64,000 nucleotides of DNA, taken from assembly GCA_963781035.1 (NCBI GenBank), contig CAWAEN010000004.1, forward strand, positions 1,284,310 through 1,348,309, written 5' to 3'. Of this stretch, positions 19,751 through 29,583 are shown in pieces. The notes under the pieces were generated by a model. That model worked only from the letters and a program-made list of their open reading frames with translations. It did no database searches and was not told where the DNA came from. The position numbers and the translations under genes are program-made. Each line of letters begins with the position of its first letter. Position 1 is the first letter of the stretch. Source of the stretch: SZUA-35 sp963781035 (GTDB lineage Bacteria; Actinomycetota; Acidimicrobiia; Acidimicrobiales; SZUA-35).

Positions 19751-20374
19751 ATGCCAGAGACGGCGTTCATCCAACGGCCGCGCCTGGTGCTCGCCTCGGC
19801 GTCACCTCGGCGCAAGGATCTTCTCGCCTCCGTCGGGGTCGAGGTCCACGTCGTACCGGCCGACATCGACGAGACCCCGCGGCCGGGCGAGACCCCCGAG
19901 GCGCTCGTCCGCCGGCTCTCGGCGTCGAAAGCCGAAGCTGTGGCCACGGGAGGCGGTGACCTCGCGCCCAACGACATCGTGGTGGCGGCCGACACGGTCG
20001 TGGTGATCGACGACGAGATTCTCGGCCAACCCCTCGACGAGGCCGATGCCGCCCGCATGCTCGAGTTGTTGAGTGGTCGAACCCACCGCGTTCTCACCGG
20101 TGTCTCGGTTCGCGGCGGCGATCGCACCGAGACCGACGTCGAGATGGCCGAGGTCACGATGCGATTCCTGTCCGTGGCCGACATTGCCTGGTACATCGGG
20201 ACCGGCGAGCCCATGGGCAAGGCGGGGGCGTATGCAATCCAGGGTTTCGGCTCGTTGTTCGTTCCGAGCATCGTCGGGAACCATTCCGGCATCGTGGGTC
20301 TGCCGCTCCCGGTCCTCGATTCGCTCCTCGCCCGATTCGGGCGTCCGATCCCGACCTGGTTGCCCCGCCGCTGA
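19751..20374 (+). CDS. maf: Maf-family nucleotide pyrophosphatase
   Basis: Hydrolyses non-canonical or methylated nucleoside triphosphates and is linked to septum inhibition. The 207-residue protein has LVLASASPRRKDLLASVG at the start, then SASKAEAV, IVVAADTVVVIDDEILGQP (the catalytic Asp loop), GRTHRVLTGVSV, GKAGAYAIQG and GNHSGIVGLPL. The stop overlaps the next start as ATGA. Confidence 0.95.
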   Translation: MPETAFIQRPRLVLASASPRRKDLLASVGVEVHVVPADIDETPRPGETPEALVRRLSASKAEAVATGGGDLAPNDIVVAADTVVVIDDEILGQPLDEADAARMLELLSGRTHRVLTGVSVRGGDRTETDVEMAEVTMRFLSVADIAWYIGTGEPMGKAGAYAIQGFGSLFVPSIVGNHSGIVGLPLPVLDSLLARFGRPIPTWLPRR

Positions 20375-21435
20375 TGGTCTCGTCTGACGCCGACTCGACG
20401 CGACGCTTGGATCCGCCGGATGACGAGCGCGATGGCGCGCAGATCTCGACCTGGATCAAGCAGGGCGTGTTCCTCGCGCTGGCCGTCACCGCGCTCTACC
20501 TGTTCGCTCCCCAGTTGCTCGAGGTCGTGTCGTCGACCGAACGCCTCCGGACCATCAGGCCCGGCTGGTTCGCCGTGATGGTGGGGCTCGAGGTGTTCAG
20601 CTTCCTCAGCGTCTGGTGGCTGATCCGGATCGTGCTGCCCGAGGTCAGCTGGTTCGTTGCCGGTACCAGCCAGCTCGTGGCCAATGCCGTGAGCCGTATC
20701 TTCGGCGGCGCCGCGAGTGGAGGGGCGACGCTGTATCGCATGCTCTCGGTGAGCGGGGTCGGCCCGGTCGAGGCAGGCGGCGCTCTCGCCGCCACGTCCA
20801 TCTTGTCGACGGCGGCCCTGTTCGCCATCCCGGCGACCGGCCTCCTGATGGCCGTGCTCGGCGCACCGGTGCCGGAGGCGCTGTGGCCGGCCGCGGTTGC
20901 CGGCGGGGTGCTGTTCACCTTGCTGGTGTTCTTCGGTTGGCTGGCACTCTTCTTCGACCGACCTCTGGTGGTCCTCGGGCGAACGCTCGACCGGGCATCG
21001 CGAATGTTGTCTGCCCGCTTCGGCCGAGACTGGACGGTCGACCCGTATGGGTTGATCGAGGAACGGGATCGTCTGGTCGAGGTCCTCGGGCCCCGCTGGG
21101 GGAGAGCCGTCACCGCCGCTGCGCTGAACTGGGCGTTCGACTACCTGGCGCTCGTCGCCGCGCTCTACGCGGTTGGTGCCGACCCCAGGCTCAGCCTGGT
21201 GCTCTTGGCGTACAGCGGCGCCGCTGTGCTGGCGATGATCCCCATCACGCCGGGCGGGCTGGGTTTCGTCGAAGCCGGGCTCTGGTGGTTGCTGGTGGTC
21301 TCGGGTATCTCGAGTCAGAACGCGCTCCTGGCCACCGCAGCATGGCGCTTCGTGTCGCTGTGGTTGCCCATCCTCTGCGGACCCCCTGCACTGTTGGCCC
21401 ATCGGCACCGATTCCGGCCATCGGTCCCCGATTAG
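20374..21435 (+). CDS. Flippase-like integral membrane protein (UPF0104)
   Basis: A 353-residue protein with about eight membrane helices, similar to the transmembrane part of lysylphosphatidylglycerol synthases. Family-type signatures are ANAVSRIFGGAASGGATLYRM and, near the end, AMIPITPGGLGFVEAGLWWLL. Such stand-alone domains are proposed lipid or polyprenol-linked sugar transporters. Coupled to maf by an ATGA overlap. The substrate is unknown. Confidence 0.8.
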   Translation: MVSSDADSTRRLDPPDDERDGAQISTWIKQGVFLALAVTALYLFAPQLLEVVSSTERLRTIRPGWFAVMVGLEVFSFLSVWWLIRIVLPEVSWFVAGTSQLVANAVSRIFGGAASGGATLYRMLSVSGVGPVEAGGALAATSILSTAALFAIPATGLLMAVLGAPVPEALWPAAVAGGVLFTLLVFFGWLALFFDRPLVVLGRTLDRASRMLSARFGRDWTVDPYGLIEERDRLVEVLGPRWGRAVTAAALNWAFDYLALVAALYAVGADPRLSLVLLAYSGAAVLAMIPITPGGLGFVEAGLWWLLVVSGISSQNALLATAAWRFVSLWLPILCGPPALLAHRHRFRPSVPD

Positions 21436-21444
21436 AGTCGGTCG

Positions 21445-22176
21445 ATGCGCATCGAGGAGCTCTGGCGGTATCCCGTGAAGTCCCTGGGCGGTGAGCGGAT
21501 CGAAACGGTCGAGGTCACCGATGCCGGCCTCGCCGGCGACCGTGGATGGGGCATCCACGACGCCGACACCGGCACCGTGCTCACCGCCCGTCGAGCACCC
21601 GAGTTGTTGTTCGCCTCTGCCAGGATCGGGACCGGTGCCTCCGGTGGGATGGCAGCGTTGATCAGGCTGCCGGACGGCACCGACGTGTCGAGCGAAGACG
21701 AAACGGTCGATGCCGCTCTGTCGGATTGGCTGGGGCGAGCGGTCACGCTGGTCAGTCCCGGGACCGAGGGTGCGACCTACGAGAATCCGATGGATGCCGA
21801 GAACGAAGCGGATTGGATCACGTGGCAGGGCCCAGCGTGGTCGTTCCACGACTCCACGAAGACGATGGTGTCGATCGTCGGCCGCGAAACGCTCGGTCGA
21901 CGCGACATCAGGCGGTTCCGCACCAACGTCGTGGTCGAAGGCGGTGGCGAGGATGCCTGGGTCGGATCGGCAGCAACGCTGGGTGGGGCGGTTCTCGACA
22001 TCACCAAACACATCGATCGATGTGTGATGGTGACCCGCCCCCAGCCTGGCCTGCCACGCGATCTCGAGGTCCTGAGGTCAGTCATCAGGGAACGCAACAA
22101 CCAACTCTCGGTGGGAGCGCTCGTGCGTCAGACCGGTGAGGTGTCGGTCGGCGACGAATTCGAGCGCACGAGCTGA
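21445..22176 (+). CDS. MOSC domain protein
   Basis: A 243-residue protein with the N-terminal beta-barrel (MRIEELWRYPVKSLGGERI, GLAGDRGWGIHD) followed by the MOSC core with RRFRTNVVVEGG and HIDRCVMVTRPQPGL. MOSC proteins transfer sulfur to metals or bind the molybdenum cofactor, as in mARC enzymes. A Cys is present at the expected CVMVT site. A link to the molybdo-hydroxylase genes 5 kb upstream is possible but only inferred. It lies 9 bp after the flippase-like gene. Confidence 0.9.
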   Translation: MRIEELWRYPVKSLGGERIETVEVTDAGLAGDRGWGIHDADTGTVLTARRAPELLFASARIGTGASGGMAALIRLPDGTDVSSEDETVDAALSDWLGRAVTLVSPGTEGATYENPMDAENEADWITWQGPAWSFHDSTKTMVSIVGRETLGRRDIRRFRTNVVVEGGGEDAWVGSAATLGGAVLDITKHIDRCVMVTRPQPGLPRDLEVLRSVIRERNNQLSVGALVRQTGEVSVGDEFERTS

Positions 22177-22254
22177 ACACGGTCCGCGTCTGCCGAAAGC
22201 AACTTCGCTACGGTCGCGGATGGCAGGAGGGCGACCGAGGAGTTGTGGGTTTTG

Positions 22255-24484
22255 ATGTTCAGTTTCGTTCGCAGGACAGGTCTCGTGATTGTCGCGTCCC
22301 TGGTTCTCGTCGTGTCCACGATGGTGGCCGCATCGGCAGCCCCCATCACCATCACAGCCGGGAGCGGTGATCTCCCGATCACGCAGGTCGTGCTCGACGA
22401 CAACGGAACCATCGTCACCCAGAACTCGTCTCAGAGCGGCGTCTCCGACGCCGACGCCGACCCGGTCGACTTCGTGTCGATCACGGTCGACGACGGCGGC
22501 ACGTCTGTCATGCTCGACGCCTTCAACGTCGGCGCGATCTCGACCACCAACTACAACTTCCCACCAGGGCTCACCGGTGTGACCGTTCACGAGAACGGCG
22601 TGAGTACCGGCGTGAACACGGCAGGTTTCGAGGCGGCCGTCGATCGGACCCTGAACTCGATGGACCTACGCGATTATCTCGCCTACGACTCGTTGAATCA
22701 GAGCGGGTCTGGTTGGAATCCCGATTTCGACATGCTGTTCACTGCGCCGCTCCGCAACTCGGACTATCTCTTCGTGTCCGAGCGCCTCGGCAACACGTTC
22801 TTCGACCTCGTCGCCCTCGACAAGGACGGCAATCCGATCGTCGGAGGCAACGTGGTCGGATTCGACGCCCCGTACCGATGGAACTCGGGATACGCCCCGG
22901 TGGATCAGATGACGCAGCCGATGTGGTTCTCCGTCATCGACATCGAAGCATTCGGTGTCGACACCGAGGACTTCCCGATCTACGGCTTCCGCATCGACAA
23001 CGACGGCGAGGCCGACGTCAAGTTCTTCGGGTTGTCCGCCGATCCCTTCGAACCGGGCATGGCGCTCGACAAGACGGTCTACACCGGACACGACGGCGGA
23101 ACCTCGTGTCCCGGCTCCGAACTGGTGAGTGTCCCGAGCGGTGCCGACCTCACCTTCTGCTTCACGGTCACGAACACCGGCGAGGCTGTGCTCGACGATC
23201 TCACGATCACCGACACCGACCTCGGTCTGTCGGCGGCCACGACGTCGGATCTCACGGTCGTGAGCGGGAGCCTCCCTCTCGCTTCGGGAGCCAGCATCGT
23301 GTTGGCTCACGACGCAACCGCGACCGGCACGGTCACGAACACCGCCACTGCGAGTGCAGACGTGCTTCTCTCCGGTGGTGGTGTGAACACGGTGCTGTCG
23401 CCCGAGACGGCCACCGACACCGCCCGGGTCGAGGTCGTCGCCCTGGCGTCGATCAGCGGCTCGGTCGTCGATGAGGACGGGGATCCGATCTCTGGTGTCA
23501 CGATCACCCTGAGCGGCGCAGCGGCTTCCACGACCACCACGGGCACCGACGGCAGCTACGCCTTCACCGATCTCGCTCCAGGGACCTACACGGTCACCGA
23601 GACCCAACCCGCCGGCTACACCGATGGCCCGGACTCGGTCGGCTCGACCGGGGGAACTCTCGGCAACGACGTCATTTCTGACATCGTCCTGCCCGGTGGC
23701 GTCGATTCTGTCGACAACGACTTCTCCGAGAACGTGATCGTCGATCCTGCCTCGATCTCGGGCACCGTGGTCGACGACCTCGGTCGCCCGATCGCCGGTG
23801 TCACCGTCACCCTCGGCGGCGATGGGGCGAGCGACCACCGTCACCGCAGCTGATGGCACCTATTCCTTCCCCGGTCTCGCTCCCGGCACCTACACGGTCA
23901 CCGAGACCCAGCCGACCGGGTACGGCGATGGTGGAGAGACAGCGGGCTCGGCCGGGGGTGTGGTCTCCGACGACGTCGTGGCCGGCATCGTGCTGGTCGC
24001 CGGACAGGTGTCGGTCGGCAATGATTTCGCCGAGACCACCGCCAGTATCGCCGGGACCGTCGTCGACGACGCCGGTCGGGGGATTGCCGGTGTGACCGTC
24101 ACGCTCACCGGCATCGACGCCAACGGCGCTGTGGTGTCGACGACTGCCACCACAGACGCCAACGGCAATTACGTCTTCAACGGACTGCTCGGCGGCACCT
24201 ACACCGTCACCGAGACCCAGCCGACCGGCTACGGCGACGGCGCTGACTCGGTCGGCTCGACCGGGGGAACGCTCGGCAACGACGTCATCTCCGCGATCCT
24301 GCTCGGGGCAGGGGTTCGGTCGGTCGACAACGACTTCGCCGAGGTCGTGTTGGCAGTCGTCGACGACGACCTGGCCAACACGGGATCCGAGACACCACTC
24401 GTGGTCGCGTTCGGCCTGCTCTTCCTCGTGAGTGGCGGCATCCTGACACTCGTCGGATCCCAGGTCGCCGGCCGACGCCTCTGA
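22255..24484 (+). CDS. Cell-wall-anchored SdrD B-like repeat protein, frameshifted
   Basis: A signal peptide (VIVASLVLVVSTMVAASAA) leads into a beta-rich N-terminal region of about 260 residues. A DUF11/conserved-repeat-type segment and three SdrD/Cna-B-like domains follow, each with SGSVVDE or AGTVVDD starts and GTYTVTETQP. The end reads LANTGSETP, a membrane helix and GRRL, which matches a sortase sorting signal with LANTG in place of LPxTG. The frame changes near 23815-23830, where VTVTLGGDG continues as ATTVTAADGTYSF in another frame. ATG 22255 is chosen for its fit to the signal peptide. Confidence 0.8.
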
Positions 24485-24502
24485 CGATCTGAGCCTGCTG
24501 GA

Positions 24503-25441
24503 TCAGTCGTCCGCCTGATCGAGGTACCGAGTGCCCTCGGTGCACTCGATCTGGATCGGGCAGAACCGACACGCACCGCTCGGTGTTCGTGTCGGGTCGC
24601 GATGCCCGAGGTCGATCTCGACCATCTTCGCCACCGCATCGACGGTGCGCTTCGCCGTTGACCACAGGAGATCCTCGGTGACGACTTCGCGTCTGGGCTC
24701 GCCGGCGTCGAGGTAGTAGCTGACCAGAAGGCGGGGCGGTGTACCGATCTTCAGTGTCTCCAGAAGGGCGTAGAACCGCAGATCGTCGATGTGGGAGGGA
24801 TGGGGCCGACCTGTCTTGAGGTCGATCAGGACCTTGCCTGCCTGATTGCCTCGTGCTCGGCCGAGGCTGAGATCGACCATTCCGCTGAGGGCGATGCGGT
24901 CGTCGCAGAGCTCGGCTCTGGCCCGGGATTCTGCGACCGGCACCCACTGGCGCCGCAGGGGAGGGAAGGTGTCGAGGAAGGTGGCGACGTAGTCGTTCAC
25001 CTGGCCGACGAGCTCAGCTCGCTCTCCTTCATCGAGGGCCCGGATGAACTCGCCCAGCTCACGTTCGTCGAGTTCGAGGCGGTCCATGGCATCGTTCGCA
25101 AGGTCGAGCGCCGTCGGTTGACCTCGGCGGGCCACGAGGATCTCGATCGCCTTGTGGGCCACCGTGCCCCGTGCGATCGGAATCGACCACCGGAATTCGG
25201 TGGTTTGGTCGGCCTGGTACCGCGCTTCACACCCGTGGATCATCGAGAGCTTGCGTTTCGAGATGAAGAGCGGTGGCTCCTCGATGGCATCGGCGATGGG
25301 TGTCAGCGAGGTGATCAGCTCGTGCCGAAGGTGATCTCTGAGGTCGTCGCGGAAGCTGGGCCGATCGGTCGACCCCAGCTCGTCGAGCACCTGCTGCTGG
25401 GCCGGGTTCAGCGGCGCCGCTTCGTTGAGGGACCCGCTCAC
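24503..25441 (-). CDS. RecB-like PD-(D/E)XK nuclease with Cys cluster
   Basis: A 312-residue stand-alone nuclease-fold protein related to RecB/AddB C-terminal domains and Cas4. The active-site strand pair is GMVDLSLG and VLIDLKTGRPHPSHIDDLRFY. One cysteine near residue 70 (HGCEARY) and three near the C-terminus (CRFCPIQIEC) form the spacing of a 4Fe-4S cluster. No CRISPR array or helicase is nearby, so a DNA repair role is the default guess. The GTG start overlaps the amidotransferase stop as GTGA. Confidence 0.85.
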   Translation of the reverse strand: MSGSLNEAAPLNPAQQQVLDELGSTDRPSFRDDLRDHLRHELITSLTPIADAIEEPPLFISKRKLSMIHGCEARYQADQTTEFRWSIPIARGTVAHKAIEILVARRGQPTALDLANDAMDRLELDERELGEFIRALDEGERAELVGQVNDYVATFLDTFPPLRRQWVPVAESRARAELCDDRIALSGMVDLSLGRARGNQAGKVLIDLKTGRPHPSHIDDLRFYALLETLKIGTPPRLLVSYYLDAGEPRREVVTEDLLWSTAKRTVDAVAKMVEIDLGHRDPTRTPSGACRFCPIQIECTEGTRYLDQADD

Positions 25442-26153
25442 TGCGAGGCGAGCCAGTCGAACAGGAGCTGATGGCCCTCGTCGAGCATCCGTTCAGGGTG
25501 CCACTGCACGCCGATGATCGGCGCGGTCTCGTGCTCGAGCACCTCGACGGTGCCGTCAGGAGCCGTCCCCGTGACGACGAGTCCATCGCCGATCTCGGCC
25601 GCTGCCTGGTGATGAATCGAGTTCGTCGATGATCTCGATCGCTTCCGAAGATGGTCGCAGTCCGGGAGCCCGGTTGGAGCGAGACGGTGTGGCGGTTGGC
25701 GAGGAAGTTGTCCGCGTCGGCGCTGGGATCGGAGTCGGCAGCTCGGGCCGGGTGGGCCGGGCGACCCCAGACCTCCTGGTGCAGGGTTCCCCCGCACGCA
25801 ACGTTGAGGATCTGGAGTCCCCGACAGATGGCGAGGACCGGGAGTGCGAGGGACTGCGCCGCCTGGAGGTAGGCGATGTCGCTGAGGTCGGCCCGCCGGT
25901 CCGGGTCGATCGACGCGGTGTTGACGGCTCCGTACACCGATGGGTCCACATCGTTGCCGCCGCTGAGGATCAGGCCGTCGAATCGTTCGAGCGCCCGCTT
26001 GGCATCGTCGACCGTGGCGACGTGGCCGACGAGTGCAGACCGAGCACCCGCCCGCTCGACCCCATCGAGGTAGTCGGGGTTGATGGTGTAGAGATCATCA
26101 GCTGGATGGACCCAGGTCGCCAGGGTGCGGCGCCACGGCGTGATCGCGATCAT
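25438..26153 (-). CDS. Class I glutamine amidotransferase, peptidase C26, frameshifted
   Basis: PuuD-like gamma-glutamyl hydrolase family. Starts MIAITPWRR and has FDGLILSGGNDVDPSVYG, the nucleophile loop VLAICRGLQILNVACGGTLHQE, ANRHTVSLQPGS and GVQWHPERM with the catalytic His. The frame changes near 25630, between TATIFGS and the resumed DSIHHQAAAEIGDGLVVTG. About 238 residues when joined. PuuD homologues act in putrescine or gamma-glutamyl-amide catabolism; nothing adjacent supports a pathway. Confidence 0.85.
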
Positions 26154-26180
26154 GAGCTCAGTATGTCGCGAACAACTCGA

Positions 26181-26198
26181 GGAATGCCGAAGCATTCC
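26181..26198. promoter_or_regulatory. Perfect hairpin between divergent genes
   Basis: GGAATGC-CGAA-GCATTCC is a perfect 7-bp stem with a 4-base loop in the 92-bp gap between the C26 amidotransferase (-) and the small conserved gene (+). It could be an operator for both. Function inferred. Confidence 0.35.
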
Positions 26199-26245
26199 CG
26201 GTGTCACAGGCCATGTTCATACTGTTCTTCGTGGGAGCAGGAAGC

Positions 26246-26587
26246 ATGACCTCGTTGGATTTTGCCGCAGCGGCTCGGCGCATGGCCGACGCGGCACGTC
26301 AGGCCGGTCACGGCGCGCCCGGGTTCCGCAGTCCTCCTCGGAGCCCGGGCTGTCGTCGGTCGATTCGCCGTCGCCGGACCGGTGAGGCGGTCGTGGCCGT
26401 GCTGGTGAAGGGGCGCCCCACGCCGGCAGTGCTGGCCGACATGATCGACGGGGTCGTGGTCTCCAACCGGCTGGTGGGGACCGATGCTGCTGATCTGCGG
26501 GAAGTGTTGTGGACCGCAGTCGCAGATCTCGCGGCACCGGAAGTTCCGGCTCCGACCGCCGACGTCAGGGCAATACGAGCGGCATGA
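26246..26587 (+). CDS. Small conserved actinobacterial protein of unknown function
   Basis: 113 residues starting MTSLDFAAAARRMADAARQ, with GFRSPPRSPGCRRSIRR, AVVAVLVKGRPTPAVLADM and IDGVVVSNRLVG. I recall similar short proteins in acidimicrobial genomes but no assigned function. No signal peptide or membrane helix. It converges on the GH57 gene and the two ends overlap by 23 bases. Confidence 0.6.
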   Translation: MTSLDFAAAARRMADAARQAGHGAPGFRSPPRSPGCRRSIRRRRTGEAVVAVLVKGRPTPAVLADMIDGVVVSNRLVGTDAADLREVLWTAVADLAAPEVPAPTADVRAIRAA

Positions 26588-29583
26588 TGCCGTCGGCGAG
26601 GCCCGGCTGATCTCCGCTGGGATCGAGAGCATCGATCACCCGGGTTCCCCCGGAGCTGCTCGTCGGCGCGCCGCCGCTGCCGAACGCCCACTGGGCAGCA
26701 GTCCCCGCAACGTCACGCACCCTCCGTACGCCGGCCGAAGGGAATCCTTCTTGGCCGAGGACAGCGACGGCAACTGCCGTGGTGTTCGGGTCATACCCGA
26801 CCGGCAACGCCGACAGTGGAATCCGCACGGTCACACGACCTTCGGCCGCGAGCACCAGAACCGACATCGTCGGGCTCGACTCGGTGTAGTCGTCACCGTC
26901 GGCCGTTGCCACCGCCGAGTCCCATCCTTCGATCGTGACCGCCGCCTCCCACCCATTGCCGTCCGGGAGCCTGGCGTTGCGGCCGTCGAGCAACTCGCTG
27001 CGCCCGGTGCCGGCTCCCGGGTCGAGATCGAGGTAGACGTCGAAGGTCTGCGTGGCGAGTCCGTTCGGTGAGCCCCATGGATTGGCCACGGCTCCGTCGA
27101 CGGCGAAACTGAACACGGCCTCGTCACCACTGATACCGCTCTGGAACGAGACGAGGTCGTAGCTCTTCGCTGTGAACACGGTGTCGGTCGGGTAGGTGTA
27201 GGTGCCCGGACCGTTGTCGTCGCCAGATGCGTCGGTCACATCGATGATCGGGTCGAATCCGGCGACATCGGGTGCCGGAAAGGCCACCGCCCCCGCTGCC
27301 GGTGCGAGTTGCTGCGCGGTCGCCAGCCTCACGACGATGCGGTCGCCGGCGCCGATCGCCCCCACCTCGGCCAAGGGAATACCGATTTCGATCACCGACT
27401 GAGAGCGGGCCGCCTCGACCGGCGTGCAGTTCCGCGGATAGTCACCGACCTTGGTCGGCCCCGGCAATGTGGAGGAGATGCAGGCACCGGCGATGTCGTC
27501 GTATCGCACCAGGTGGGTGGCGTCGAAGCCGAGCAGGCGGTCGTCGATCGTCGTGCCCCGCCGTGATGAGCCCCTCGGTGTCCGGAGGTAGATCTCGAAC
27601 GAGTCGTCGAAGCCACCGTCGACTCGAATGGCGAGCTGTTCCTCATCGATGGCGAAGCCGAGCTCGAAGAGAGGGTCGCCTGTTCCAGTCTGGCGATACG
27701 TGGTCGCATCGACCCAGTCGGCACTGTCGCCCTCGATCGTGATCGTGACGGGGTCGGTCTGGATCACCTGCGGTTCGAGAGCGGGGTCGGGGATGATCGG
27801 TACGTCGACCCAGCGGGGTCGTTCCTCGCCGATGGCGTCGTAGACCTGGCCGAGCAACTCTCGATAGGCATCGTCGAAGTAGCGGTCGTCGCCGGAGTCC
27901 TGATCGGCCCCGTACCACCAGAACCAGTCTGACCCCTCGGCTTGCAGCATGGTGACCGTTGCTCGTTCCAACGCGTCTGACGAGAGCTCGCCGCCCTGTT
28001 CCGCCTTGCGAAGCTCGAGCCGCGTGAGGCGGAGCAGCTCCCAGGCCCGTTGTTCCTCTGGTTCGCCGATCCAGGTGCCGAAGTCCGGGCTGAACCAGGC
28101 AGCCGGGAAGACCTCGGCCAGCTCGGCGCCGGCGGTGCCGGAGGCGATGTCGGGTTGGTCCACCAGATACCGCGACGGCGTGGTGGTGGTGATGCCGTCG
28201 GTGGTGGTGAGCGCGGTGTACATGGCTCGCAGGAAGTCACGGCCGTCATTCGGGTAGTGCTCCCAGGCGTTTTCTCCGTCGAGCACGATCGTGACCAGAG
28301 GGGCCTCGTCGGTCGTGACCCGGTTCTCGGCCAACTGTCGGCGGATGTTCTGGAGCCGCTCGATGAGATCGTCGGCCGCCTCGTCGGCGGGCATTCCGGA
28401 GTACTCGAAACCGATCAGATCGGAGATCCGGTTGTCACGGAAGAAGACGTGGACGGGTCCCTCGTTGGTGTCGACTCGATATGGCCGGTAGAGCGTCGCG
28501 GCATCGACCACGGTGTCGTTGTCGTCTCGATCGAAGCCGCCGATGTCGAGCGAACGGGCCAGGACGTCCTCACCGGTGGCCACCCACTGGACGTCGTTGC
28601 GGGCGAACAGGCGCATGATGGGTTGGGCGACGGCACCCTCGCCCGGCCACATGCCGACGGGACGCCGCCCGAGCAACTCCTCGGCCGTGTCGAGGCCCCG
28701 CTCGACGTGTTCGGCCGCATCGAGGAACTCACGGAACGGTTCGGCCGGCAGAAGGGCCGAAGGGTCGCCGACGGTGGCCAGAGACGTATCGGCGATCAAC
28801 GGCAGGATCGGGTGTGCGAGCGGAGTGGTGATGACTTCGATCTGGTCACTTGCCCAGAGCTCGGCGTGGGTCGAGATGACCTCGTCCACAAGGCGTTGAT
28901 GAGCGGCAAGTAGAGCGTCGGTGTCCTCCTGGTCGAAGTCGGTGGCTCCCTCGGGGCCGCCGACACGCTCGAGCAGATCGACCCGTTCCGGCACTTCGGG
29001 ATCGAGCCAGGCAAGGTGGAACAAGGTTCGGAGGTCGATCAGGTCCTGATTGCCGAAATCCGTGCCCGCATCGCGTTGGTCTCGCAACTCGACGTACCGG
29101 GGAAACAGGTCGACGATGCTCGAATTGACGTCGAAGAAGCGATCGACGACGAACTGACGTTGCTCGTCGGTGAGCTCGCGGACGGGGGTCTCGGCTGCCA
29201 CCCAGTAGCTGTCGCGTGTGCCGTCGGAGAGCTCGACGAGCTGGTCGAGCAGGACAGGCGTGAGGTTGATCGTCAGCGCGAGGTCGGGGAACTCCTCCAC
29301 CAAGGTCGCCATGTCGACGTAGTCCTTGGCTGCGTGGAGGCGGACCCATGGTCGAGTGACGACACCGTCGACCACGGGGTAGCGAGGTTGGTGCTGATGC
29401 CACACCAACGCGACCTGGATGTCGACCGGTTCGGTCGGTGCGTCCTCGACCTTCGCCGGTGACCGGTTGGACCACGGGTTCGGTCGAGGCTGTCGGTTCG
29501 CCGGCCTCGTCACCCGGGTCAGACGTGCAGGCGGCCGCCAGCATGCCGACGGCCATGAGCGAGGCAACGAAGCGTCTGATCAT
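26565..29583 (-). CDS. Lipoprotein GH57 glucanase (amylopullulanase-like), frameshifted near N-terminus
   Basis: Extracellular alpha-glucan hydrolase tethered by a lipid. ATG 29583 gives MIRRFVASLMAVGMLAAAC with a lipobox. The frame changes near 29460 and then stays open for about 960 residues. GH57 motifs are WHQHQPRYP, GMWPGEGAVAQP (catalytic region 3) and VLDGENAWEHYPNDG (region 4), as in the amylopullulanase branch. The C-terminal third resembles the glucodextranase C domain (YTYPTDTVFTAKSYDLVSF, VRIPLSALP). Its start overlaps the GH13 stop as ATGA, so it is the last gene of the alpha-glucan operon. Confidence 0.9.

Noticed and set aside
19744..22011. 755-codon minus-strand open frame
   Set aside because: Antisense to maf, the flippase-like gene and MOSC, all intact; His/Gln/Arg-rich low-complexity translation.
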